Source of the DNA: an uncultured Desulfurobacterium sp.
GTDB lineage: Bacteria > Aquificota > Aquificia > Desulfurobacteriales > Desulfurobacteriaceae
Direction: 5' to 3'
NCBI GenBank assembly: GCA_913055135.1
Contig: CAJXJV010000101.1
Location: 1 to 5,493, forward strand
Length of the DNA stretch: 5,493 nt
Numbering within the stretch: position 1 is the first letter of the stretch; every line of letters starts with the position of its first letter. The notes under the pieces were generated by a model. That model ran no database searches. It was not told where the DNA came from and saw only the letters and a list, made by a program, of their open reading frames with translations. The translations under genes and the position numbers were made by a program. Shown piece by piece: positions 1 to 5,493 of this stretch.

Positions 1-145
1 CCTGGGCATCTGTGTTGACTGCAACGAACTCTACACCCTCAATACCTTTTTCGAGCATTCTCGCGACGGCATTCCCGCCGCCACCGCCTACGCCAATGAC
101 TTTTATTACGGGTCCCTGAAAGGCTTCATCTGCTATGTCAAACAT
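1..145 (-). CDS. ftsZ: Cell division GTPase FtsZ, N-terminal fragment (3' end beyond window)
   Basis: FtsZ is the tubulin-like GTPase that polymerises at midcell into the Z ring and recruits the divisome. Only the first 48 codons plus one base are present; the gene runs out through base 1. The ATG is at 145-143. After a short N-terminal tail of about 12 residues comes the first beta strand and the glycine-rich T1 GTP-binding loop, [15 protein letters not shown] at residues 13-27. The next strand and start of the T2 region follow as FVAVNTDAQ at residues 40-48. This matches the start of bacterial FtsZ almost residue for residue; the GTPase signature GGGTGTG and the C-terminal tail lie outside the window. 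It begins 13 bases after the ftsA stop with a strong ribosome binding site, giving the usual ftsA-ftsZ pair. Identification is secure; whether the gene is intact cannot be judged. Confidence 0.97.
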   Translation of the reverse strand, partial: MFDIADEAFQGPVIKVIGVGGGGGNAVARMLEKGIEGVEFVAVNTDAQ

Positions 146-149
146 GGTT

Positions 150-154
150 CCTCC
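150..154 (-). promoter_or_regulatory. Ribosome binding site of ftsZ
   Basis: GGAGG on the minus strand lies 4 bases before the ftsZ ATG, inside the 13-base gap after the ftsA stop. It is a full match to the Shine-Dalgarno core and fixes the start. ftsZ is the only gene here whose ribosome site lies outside the upstream coding sequence, which would suit the higher expression FtsZ usually needs relative to FtsA and FtsQ (inference). Confidence 0.85.
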
Positions 155-158
155 GGTT

Positions 159-1403
159 TTAGATCAAATCGGTTATAAATCTCCATATACCAGAGAAAAG
201 ACCTCCTTTTGAGTAATCCTTTGTAAGATCTTCTTTTATATCCGATAGTCTTTTTTTGTTCCTTAAAGATAGAACGTAGTTTGTCACTCCAACGATTGGT
301 GCAAAAGAGGGGGCTTTTAGCTTTTCATCCTTTGAGTTCATAACAACAGCAGGAGCTTTAAGTATTTTTGATGCCAGGAGATCTACGTCAGGGAGTTTTG
401 AGAGACCTCCTGTTAGATAGACTCTGTTCAGCTCACTAACGAAAGAAGGATCTCTTGAGTGTAGTTCCTCTTTTATATCCTTGAAAAGCTTTTTAAGCTG
501 CATGTGGATGAATATGGGGATAAGAACCTTAGGAACTCTCTTATGGTTTACTCCATAGTTTATCGTAATAACTTCTTCTGGATTGACGTTAAATGCATAA
601 GCACTTCCGTGTTCCTTGAAAAGTCTCTCTGCTTCTCTCCTGCTCACTTTTAACTGCTGAACAATGAAATCTATAATGTCTTCGCCTCCGAAAGGTATAT
701 GTTTGCTGAGGACAGGTTTGTCCTCTCTGAAGTAGAAATACTCAGTATTTCCAGCTCCCATATAGATCATGAGATTATTGTTAAAGTAAGTTTTTTCGTC
801 TTTTATTCCATGAAAGGCTGCCAGAGACTGAAGTACTAACCCTTTAAGTCTCAGGTTTACTTCTCGTAGCAGGGACTCTATCGTTTTCATAGAAGACTTT
901 GTAGCGAGAACAACAAAAGCCTTCATTGTGAGTTCTCTACCTTTGTGTCCTATAGGGTTCTGGATTCCTGTAAGGTTTTCAATAATGAATTCCTGGGGAA
1001 TAATGTGAATTACCTCGTAGTGGTTTTTAACCGTCTGCCCCAGTTTCTTCATCAATTCCTTTTTTGCTTTATTTTTGACCTCGTTGACATCACTATAGGA
1101 TATTGTTTGGATTCCAGGGAATGTTATTTTTGATTCAACAACATAGCTCAATGTGTGGGCTCCGGTTATTAACACGTATGCTTCAGAAGGAATTGTTGTT
1201 GAAGTTTCCATTTTCAGTTTGTTGAGTGCAGACTTTAAGGAATCCCTTGCTGACTGGAAATTCACAATGTTTCCACTTTTTATTCCTCTGGATGGAGCTG
1301 TTGTTATGATTATGTTCCTTTTTCCATCAGAATCGACGACAGAAAGAGCTGTTCTTATTGATAAAGTTCCAAGATCTATGGTCAGGATTTTTTGTTCAAG
1401 CAT
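159..1403 (-). CDS. ftsA: Cell division protein FtsA, actin-like FtsZ membrane tether
   Basis: FtsA is an actin-fold protein that binds the FtsZ C-terminal tail, anchors filaments to the inner membrane and recruits later divisome proteins. The 414 residues fit the usual size of about 420. Seen in order: phosphate-1 loop DLGT (10-13); the FtsA-specific 1C/SHS2 domain at roughly 85-170, including the typical [17 protein letters not shown] stretch (136-152); phosphate-2 region [10 protein letters not shown] (212-221); PFGGEDI (237-243) followed by the conserved [12 protein letters not shown]; and the adenosine motif LTGGLSKLP (330-338). After a linker of about 20 residues comes a C-terminal amphipathic helix, [14 protein letters not shown] (401-414), the expected membrane-targeting sequence. 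The oddity is tyrosine 214 where actin-fold ATPases have aspartate in phosphate-2, so ATP handling may differ. The ATG overlaps the last 22 bases of ftsQ and has a strong ribosome site at 1409-1413. Neighbours ftsQ and ftsZ confirm the assignment over other actin-like proteins such as PilM or MreB. Confidence 0.97.
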   Translation of the reverse strand: MLEQKILTIDLGTLSIRTALSVVDSDGKRNIIITTAPSRGIKSGNIVNFQSARDSLKSALNKLKMETSTTIPSEAYVLITGAHTLSYVVESKITFPGIQTISYSDVNEVKNKAKKELMKKLGQTVKNHYEVIHIIPQEFIIENLTGIQNPIGHKGRELTMKAFVVLATKSSMKTIESLLREVNLRLKGLVLQSLAAFHGIKDEKTYFNNNLMIYMGAGNTEYFYFREDKPVLSKHIPFGGEDIIDFIVQQLKVSRREAERLFKEHGSAYAFNVNPEEVITINYGVNHKRVPKVLIPIFIHMQLKKLFKDIKEELHSRDPSFVSELNRVYLTGGLSKLPDVDLLASKILKAPAVVMNSKDEKLKAPSFAPIVGVTNYVLSLRNKKRLSDIKEDLTKDYSKGGLFSGIWRFITDLI

Positions 1404-2113
1404 TGACTCCTCCCTCTTATTAACAAGTTGGAGAAACGGAAATCGTAGATACCGGAAACCAACCCATTTACAAGTTTATCAAATTTTATGAAGTTGTTCC
1501 AGGAATTTCCGCTATTATCCAGATAGACAATTGTTTTAGTTTCTGGAAAAATCAGATTTATTCCTATATCTGTTATGGTTATTTCTGGTTTTAATTCTCC
1601 AATTTTTAAACTTTTCAGTCTCTCCTTTACGAAGGAAATCTCCATCTCAATGATATTTTTTAGTTTAATAAAACCATTTTCCATAGTAAATGGTGAAGTT
1701 TTACCTTTGTAATAGTAGAGAGGATTTATGGGATAGAGTCCCGATTTCCTGTCAAGGACGAATCCATCATCTCCAATAAGGTAGGTGTTTCCTGCAAAGA
1801 AGATACCTATTGAAGGGTTTGATTCAACTATTCTAATGATTAATGTTCCGTTTTTTAGAGCTATTTCACAGCTTTTTACCCAGGGTAGAGCATTTATTGT
1901 TTCTTTGAGATATTCAAGTTCTTCAGGATCCACACTCTCTCCGGGCTTAACAAGAGGAAAGATCTGTTGACTAATCTGGGGTTTCCAGATGCCGTTACCT
2001 CCAGATATTTCTAATTTTACCTGCTTAATTTTCTGAGGTGCTGTCGTGAAACCGTAAACTATAATTCCCACAATAGCGGTAATCAGAAGAAAAAGAATTA
2101 TTGGCTTTTTCAC
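1382..2113 (-). CDS. ftsQ: Cell division protein FtsQ (POTRA-domain divisome scaffold)
   Basis: FtsQ is a low-copy bitopic inner-membrane protein that links early cytoplasmic division proteins to the FtsL/FtsB and FtsW/FtsI synthesis complex. The 243 residues show a two-lysine cytoplasmic start, one transmembrane helix at about 5-22 and a POTRA domain at about 28-98 ending in LPWVKSCEIALKNGTLIIRI and ESNPSIG, the hallmark of the family. The beta domain follows, with GDDGFVLD (114-121) and a terminal strand YDFRFSNLLIRGR (223-235) resembling the usual family ending. The start is GTG at 2113-2111, overlapping the ddl stop by four bases (GTGA); no other start codon precedes the membrane helix in frame. 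Possible ribosome sites are GAGGAG at 2125-2130 (11 bases away) or the closer AAAGGG, so initiation probably depends on coupling to ddl. Sequence conservation in FtsQ is low, so the call rests on architecture, the POTRA signature and its place between ddl and ftsA. Confidence 0.93.
   Translation of the reverse strand: MKKPIILFLLITAIVGIIVYGFTTAPQKIKQVKLEISGGNGIWKPQISQQIFPLVKPGESVDPEELEYLKETINALPWVKSCEIALKNGTLIIRIVESNPSIGIFFAGNTYLIGDDGFVLDRKSGLYPINPLYYYKGKTSPFTMENGFIKLKNIIEMEISFVKERLKSLKIGELKPEITITDIGINLIFPETKTIVYLDNSGNSWNNFIKFDKLVNGLVSGIYDFRFSNLLIRGRSQCLNKKS
1409..1413 (-). promoter_or_regulatory. Ribosome binding site of ftsA, inside ftsQ
   Basis: The minus-strand run GGGAGGAG includes GGAGG 5 bases before the ftsA ATG. 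It lies inside the last codons of ftsQ, where it encodes part of the RGRS stretch at residues 233-236. Its strength supports the chosen ATG and the 22-base overlap, and suggests ftsA can start independently as well as by coupling to ftsQ. Confidence 0.85.
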
Positions 2114-2985
2114 CCCTTTAGAATCTCCTCTATGAGGTCTTCAAATTCCATTCCCGCAGCTCTGGCAGCCTTTGGCAGGAGGCTTCTTTCTGTCATTCCA
2201 GGTATCGTGTTAACCTCAAGAATGTAAGGATTGTTCCATTTGTCTATTCTGAAGTCGATTCTGACAGCTCCCTTGCACTCAAGAACCTTGAAGGTCTTTT
2301 CTGAAATTTTCCTGATTCTTTCTTCAAGTCGGGAAGTAAGTTCGGCAGGAACTTTGTATTGTGTTGTCGGTTTTGTGTACTTTGAGTCGAAGTCGTAAAA
2401 TCCTGACTCTGTAATAATTTCAACGGGAGGAAGAGCTTTTCCATTGATAACAGCAACTGTCAATTCTCTTCCCTCTATGTACTCTTCAACTAAGATTTTT
2501 GAGTCATACTTAAATGCTTCTTCTACTGCCCTTTTGAAAGATTCCTCATCTCTGGCAAGACTTATTCCTACTGTAGAGCCTGTTCTTGCTGGTTTTACTA
2601 CACAGGGAAATTCAACAGGTTCAACTCTATCTCCTTTAAAGTATGTCTCCCCAGCAGGAACAGGTATGCCATAGGTTTTGAGAATTCTCTTGGTTACGTC
2701 CTTATCCATACAGATTGCGCTGGTTTCTGTGTTGCATCCTGTGTATTTGAAACCTGTTATCTCAAGAAGTCCCTGAACAGTGCCATCCTCTCCCGGTGAA
2801 CCATGGAGAACAATGAAGACCTTCTCGGGATTGATTTTTTTCAGTTCTTCAACAATGGTTTCAGCGAGCTCTATTTCAAAAACTTGATGTCCCTTTTTCT
2901 TCAATGCAGAAATTACACTTCTAGCACTTTTCCTTGAAATATCAGCCTCAGGAGAGGGTCCTCCATAAACAACGGCTACTTTCAA
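2110..2985 (-). CDS. ddl: D-alanine--D-alanine ligase
   Basis: Cytoplasmic ATP-grasp enzyme that joins two D-alanines via a D-alanyl phosphate; the dipeptide is the substrate of MurF, encoded just upstream. The 291 residues are slightly short for the family (E. coli DdlB has 306) but all landmarks are present: VVYGGPSPEADISRKS (5-20) with E13 matching the E. coli catalytic Glu15; LHGSPGEDGTVQG (60-72); KPARTGSTVGIS (131-142) with S137 matching Ser150; the omega loop FYDFDSKY (196-203) with Y203 matching Tyr216; VRIDF (241-245); and LEVNTIPGMTERSLLPKAA (256-274) with the metal ligands E257 and N259. The tyrosine in the omega loop marks a D-Ala-D-Ala rather than D-Ala-D-lactate enzyme (family knowledge). 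The start is TTG at 2985-2983 in a TTGA overlap with the murF stop; it gives the conserved N-terminus MKVAVVYGG and has AGAGG 8 bases upstream. Confidence 0.97.
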   Translation of the reverse strand: MKVAVVYGGPSPEADISRKSARSVISALKKKGHQVFEIELAETIVEELKKINPEKVFIVLHGSPGEDGTVQGLLEITGFKYTGCNTETSAICMDKDVTKRILKTYGIPVPAGETYFKGDRVEPVEFPCVVKPARTGSTVGISLARDEESFKRAVEEAFKYDSKILVEEYIEGRELTVAVINGKALPPVEIITESGFYDFDSKYTKPTTQYKVPAELTSRLEERIRKISEKTFKVLECKGAVRIDFRIDKWNNPYILEVNTIPGMTERSLLPKAARAAGMEFEDLIEEILKG

Positions 2986-4289
2986 TTTTTATACCTCTGT
3001 CTTATTATTTTTGTAACCTCTTCAAGTCGATTTCCTCTGGAACCCTTTACCAGAACAGCCTTTCCAGAGAATAAGAATTTGTTAATAAATTTAATAAATT
3101 CTTTTCTACTTGTAAAGTGGAATTTAATGCCTTCAAACACTTTAAAGGTATATTCGGTCTCTTTGCCGTAAGCTATGAGAGTTTCCACTCCTGCAAGCTT
3201 CAGTAATTCCCCCACTTTTTCGTGTTCCTCTTTTGACTCTTTTCCTAACTCTAACATTTCTCCAATAATGGCAACCTTTGGTAGCTCCTGTAAGGAGAGG
3301 ACTTTTATAGCATTCTCCATCGATTTTGGGTTGGCGTTGTAAGCATCATCTATAAGAATCATGCCGTTAAGCTTTTCTATATGGAATCTCATTTCTGGTG
3401 GTGTAAATGTCCTGACCAGTTCAGGAAGTTCCAAAATGTCAATTTTGAAGACTTCTGCCAGTCCGACAGCTATTAGTGTTGAGTTGACAATTCCATAGCC
3501 TGGAACTCCTGTCAGAAACTGAGTTCTTCTGCCAAAACTTTCTACTGTGAACTCTGTTTTGTCTGGAAAGAAGTTAATCTCCATTAGTTTGATATCACCT
3601 TCTCTACCAAAGGTTATTGTTTCTCTGCCTCTTGACAGGTTTTTAAACCGAAATGGAACTATTGAGAGAGAAGTTCCTTCTGTTATTGCGAGTTTCTCTT
3701 CCACAATTTCATCTACGTTTCCAAATCCCTCTGTATGGGCTTTTTCAATCGTTGTTACTATTGAAATTTCAGGCTTTATAAAACCCACAAGTTCTGGAAT
3801 TTCTCCTTTTCTGTTTGTTCCTAACTCCTGAATGTAAACTTCAGCACTTAGAGGAAGGTTTGAAAGGGTGTGGGTCACTCCCAGAATGTTGTTAAAGCTC
3901 TTGATGTTCCGGTATGTTTTAAAGAATTTGGAGAAGATGTGGTTGAGGAGCTCCTTTGTTGTTGTTTTACCGACACTTCCTGTAACAGCAACGGTTGTTC
4001 CTTTGAAGTTTTCTCTCTTCCATTTTCCGATAGATTTGAAAGCTTCAAATGTGCTGTCAACCTCAATCAGAAATTTTCCTTCAGGGACTTCTATAACCTT
4101 TTCTGAGAGAGTCTCGGAGGCTCCTCTTTTAAAAGCATCGTCTATAAACTGATGACCGTCCCTATTCCCCTTTAACGCAACAAAGAGACTTCCTTCTTTT
4201 ATATTCCTTGAATCAAATTCGAAAGATTCAATCTTACCTCTTCCTCTAAGCCTTCCTTTAACTATCTTTGCTACTTCCTCTGCTCTCAT
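2982..4289 (-). CDS. murF: UDP-MurNAc-tripeptide--D-alanyl-D-alanine ligase MurF
   Basis: Last cytoplasmic Mur ligase: it uses ATP to add D-Ala-D-Ala to UDP-MurNAc-tripeptide, giving the pentapeptide that MraY loads onto lipid. At 435 residues it is near family size (E. coli 452). The N-terminal uridine-binding domain has DSRNIKEGSLFVALKGNRDGHQFI (26-49). The central ATPase domain has the P-loop TGSVGKTTTK (103-112), FNNILGVTHTL (132-142), ELGTNRKGEI (155-164), HTEGFG (185-190) and EEKLAI (197-202), with K199 a likely carbamylated lysine. The C-terminal domain has LIDDAYNANPKSMENAI (312-328), GEMLELG (343-349) and VLVKGSRGNRLEEV (412-425). DDAYNANP and the MurF-type P-loop separate it from MurC, MurD and MurE. 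The ATG gives the standard N-terminus, and its first 32 bases overlap the end of murE. It overlaps ddl by four bases, and the two enzymes act consecutively. Confidence 0.97.
   Translation of the reverse strand: MRAEEVAKIVKGRLRGRGKIESFEFDSRNIKEGSLFVALKGNRDGHQFIDDAFKRGASETLSEKVIEVPEGKFLIEVDSTFEAFKSIGKWKRENFKGTTVAVTGSVGKTTTKELLNHIFSKFFKTYRNIKSFNNILGVTHTLSNLPLSAEVYIQELGTNRKGEIPELVGFIKPEISIVTTIEKAHTEGFGNVDEIVEEKLAITEGTSLSIVPFRFKNLSRGRETITFGREGDIKLMEINFFPDKTEFTVESFGRRTQFLTGVPGYGIVNSTLIAVGLAEVFKIDILELPELVRTFTPPEMRFHIEKLNGMILIDDAYNANPKSMENAIKVLSLQELPKVAIIGEMLELGKESKEEHEKVGELLKLAGVETLIAYGKETEYTFKVFEGIKFHFTSRKEFIKFINKFLFSGKAVLVKGSRGNRLEEVTKIIRQRYKN
2994..2998 (-). promoter_or_regulatory. Ribosome binding site of ddl, decides a TTG start
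   Basis: AGAGG on the minus strand, 8 bases before the TTG at 2985-2983, lies in the final codons of murF. Together with the conserved first strand of Ddl beginning immediately after it, this favours the weak TTG codon as the true start. No ATG lies nearby in the ddl frame. Confidence 0.7.
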
Positions 4290-5493
4290 AGAACTCTTCT
4301 ACAACCTCTCTATCGCTAAACTCAAGTTTTTTGTTTCCAATGATCTGGTAGTTTTCGTGTCCTTTGCCGGCTATCAAAACTATGTCGTCTTCTTCTTTTT
4401 CACTTAGAGCTCTGAAAATTGCCTCTCTTCTGTCAAGAATTACGGCAACCTTCTCTCTATTTTCTATTCCTGAGAGGATATCCTCGATTATTTTCTGAGG
4501 ATCTTCACTTCTTGGATTATCGTTCGTAATTATAACTCTATCCGAAAGCTTTTCTGCTAATTTACCCATTATAGGTCTCTTCTCTCGATCTCTGTCTCCT
4601 CCACACCCAAAGACCGTTATCAACTTTCCCTTTTTAATCTTTGAGAGTGCTGTTAGTACTTTTTCAAGGGCGTCAGGAGTGTGGGCATAATCAACAAAAA
4701 TTCCACTCTTAACCTCTTCAAGCCTTCCGGGAACTCTGATACTGTCGAACAAGTCTTTTATCTCTTCTCCTTCAAAGCCGAGGGCAACGAGAAGTCCAAA
4801 TGCTGCCGCAACGTTGTAGGCGTTGTAATCCCCTTTCAGGTTTGTCCTGATTTTGTATTTTTTCTTTTCAAAATAGAGAGTTATTTCACTTCCATAAGAT
4901 CTATTTTCCACAGATTCTATCTTTACTTTTCCGTGTTTTCCATAGGTTATGGTTTTACAGGGAAAGATGGATCTCATACCGGATAAAACTTTTCCAGATG
5001 GGTCATCAAAGTTTACAAGGGAAACGTTTTCTGTAAGGAAGAAGAGTTTCTCCTTTGAGAGGAAGTAATTGTAGATATTTCCGTGGAAATCCAGATGATC
5101 CTGTGTTAGATTTGTAAAAATTGCTCCTTCAAACCTGATACCTGAGACCCGGTGGAGCTCAAGACCATGAGATGAAACTTCAGAAACTACAAATTCTATT
5201 CCTTCTTCCAGAAACTCTTTCAGTATTCTGTTGTACTCAATTGCGGATGGGGTGGTTCTGCTTGCCGGTTTTCTACTTTCAGGAGTGCCGTACTCCACTG
5301 TTCCTGTTATTGCCGTTTTTCTGCCGAGACGGTTCAAAACGGTGTAAAGTATGTACGAGGTTGTTGTTTTACCGTTTGTTCCTGTTATTCCGATTACTCT
5401 CAGCTTTTTTGACGGTTCTCCGAAGAACTTTGATGCTATGAGAGCTTCCTTTTCTCTGATGTTCTCAACGTAGATAACAGGGATTTTATATTT
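4258..5493 (-). CDS. murE: UDP-MurNAc-L-Ala-D-Glu:meso-DAP ligase MurE (5' end beyond window)
   Basis: Cytoplasmic ATP-dependent ligase adding the third stem-peptide residue. The reading frame is open from base 5493 to the TAA at 4260-4258, giving 411 residues. Compared with the usual 480-500, about 70 N-terminal residues (part of the UDP-binding domain) lie outside. Numbered from the window edge: P-loop GITGTNGKTTT (35-45), TTP (80-82), SSHGLELHR (107-115), FTNLTQDHLDFHG (126-138), SKEKLF (146-151) with probable carbamylated K147, DYAHTPD (268-274), FGCGGDRDREKRPIMG (295-310), DNPR (325-328) and GKGHENYQ (376-383). DNPR is the known signature for meso-DAP; Lys-adding enzymes differ there. 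The TTG at 5337-5335 is not the start, because it would remove the P-loop. The last 32 bases overlap murF. No frameshift or missing catalytic motif is seen. Confidence 0.97.
   Translation of the reverse strand, partial: KYKIPVIYVENIREKEALIASKFFGEPSKKLRVIGITGTNGKTTTSYILYTVLNRLGRKTAITGTVEYGTPESRKPASRTTPSAIEYNRILKEFLEEGIEFVVSEVSSHGLELHRVSGIRFEGAIFTNLTQDHLDFHGNIYNYFLSKEKLFFLTENVSLVNFDDPSGKVLSGMRSIFPCKTITYGKHGKVKIESVENRSYGSEITLYFEKKKYKIRTNLKGDYNAYNVAAAFGLLVALGFEGEEIKDLFDSIRVPGRLEEVKSGIFVDYAHTPDALEKVLTALSKIKKGKLITVFGCGGDRDREKRPIMGKLAEKLSDRVIITNDNPRSEDPQKIIEDILSGIENREKVAVILDRREAIFRALSEKEEDDIVLIAGKGHENYQIIGNKKLEFSDREVVEEFYESRGSSKDS
4294..4299 (-). promoter_or_regulatory. Weak ribosome binding site of murF, inside murE
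   Basis: GAAGAG lies 4 bases before the murF ATG on the minus strand. It is only a partial Shine-Dalgarno match; a better GAGAGG at 4305-4310 is about 15 bases away, probably too far. Initiation therefore probably leans on ribosomes finishing murE, whose stop lies 26 bases past the murF ATG. Confidence 0.5.

Noticed and set aside
146..158. A possible terminator or promoter in the ftsA-ftsZ gap.
   Set aside because: The gap is 13 bases and is filled by the ftsZ ribosome binding site. There is no stem-loop or T run, and I found no convincing -35/-10 pair at the end of ftsA.
1153..1491. A 112-codon open frame on the plus strand opposite ftsA/ftsQ, and similar plus-strand frames at 3547-3831, 3868-4152, 4681-4986 and 5172-5441.
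   Set aside because: They lie wholly antisense to strongly conserved genes, match no family I recognise and look like chance open frames.
2244..2456. A 70-codon minus-strand frame inside ddl, and another (3875-4066) inside murF.
   Set aside because: Both are shifted-frame shadows of conserved coding sequence; the residues they would disrupt are Ddl and MurF motifs.
3958..3972. A 15-base identity, gttgttgttttaccg, shared with 5360-5374, considered as a direct repeat.
   Set aside because: Both copies encode the GKTTT part of the Mur ligase P-loop in murF and murE. It reflects protein homology and similar codon choice, not a mobile or regulatory repeat.
4258..4289. The murE/murF overlap read as a frameshift or a MurE-MurF fusion.
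   Set aside because: MurE is complete at its C-terminus after GKGHENYQ and FSDREVVEEF, and MurF has a full N-terminus with its own ATG. They are two separate, intact reading frames.

Overview
The window is one compact stretch of a bacterial division and cell wall (dcw) cluster. All six genes lie on the minus strand, so transcription runs from high to low coordinates: murE (5' end beyond the window) > murF > ddl > ftsQ > ftsA > ftsZ (only its first 48 codons are inside). No tRNA, rRNA, CRISPR array, insertion sequence or convincing terminator is visible. The only intergenic DNA is 13 bases between ftsA and ftsZ.

The first three genes make the peptidoglycan stem peptide in the cytoplasm. MurE adds meso-diaminopimelate to UDP-MurNAc-L-Ala-D-Glu, Ddl joins two D-alanines, and MurF attaches D-Ala-D-Ala to complete UDP-MurNAc-pentapeptide. 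The next three build the division machine. FtsQ is a bitopic membrane scaffold of the divisome, FtsA is the actin-like membrane tether for FtsZ, and FtsZ is the tubulin-like GTPase that forms the ring. Consecutive genes overlap by 32 (murE/murF), 4 (murF/ddl), 4 (ddl/ftsQ) and 22 (ftsQ/ftsA) bases. This points to one polycistronic mRNA with translational coupling. ddl starts with TTG and ftsQ with GTG.

The order matches the ancestral dcw cluster, but the block usually found between murF and ddl (mraY, murD, ftsW, murG, murC, often murB) is absent. MurE carries the DNPR motif of meso-DAP-adding enzymes, so the wall is probably of the DAP type, as in Gram-negative bacteria. The moderately AT-rich DNA and Lys/Glu-rich proteins would fit a thermophile, and my best guess is an Aquificota-like lineage such as Desulfurobacteriaceae. 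That is an impression from sequence style, not a demonstrated assignment.

This is mostly an ordinary housekeeping region and I see no new system in it. The point most worth checking is the FtsA nucleotide site, where the phosphate-2 aspartate of the actin fold is replaced by tyrosine.
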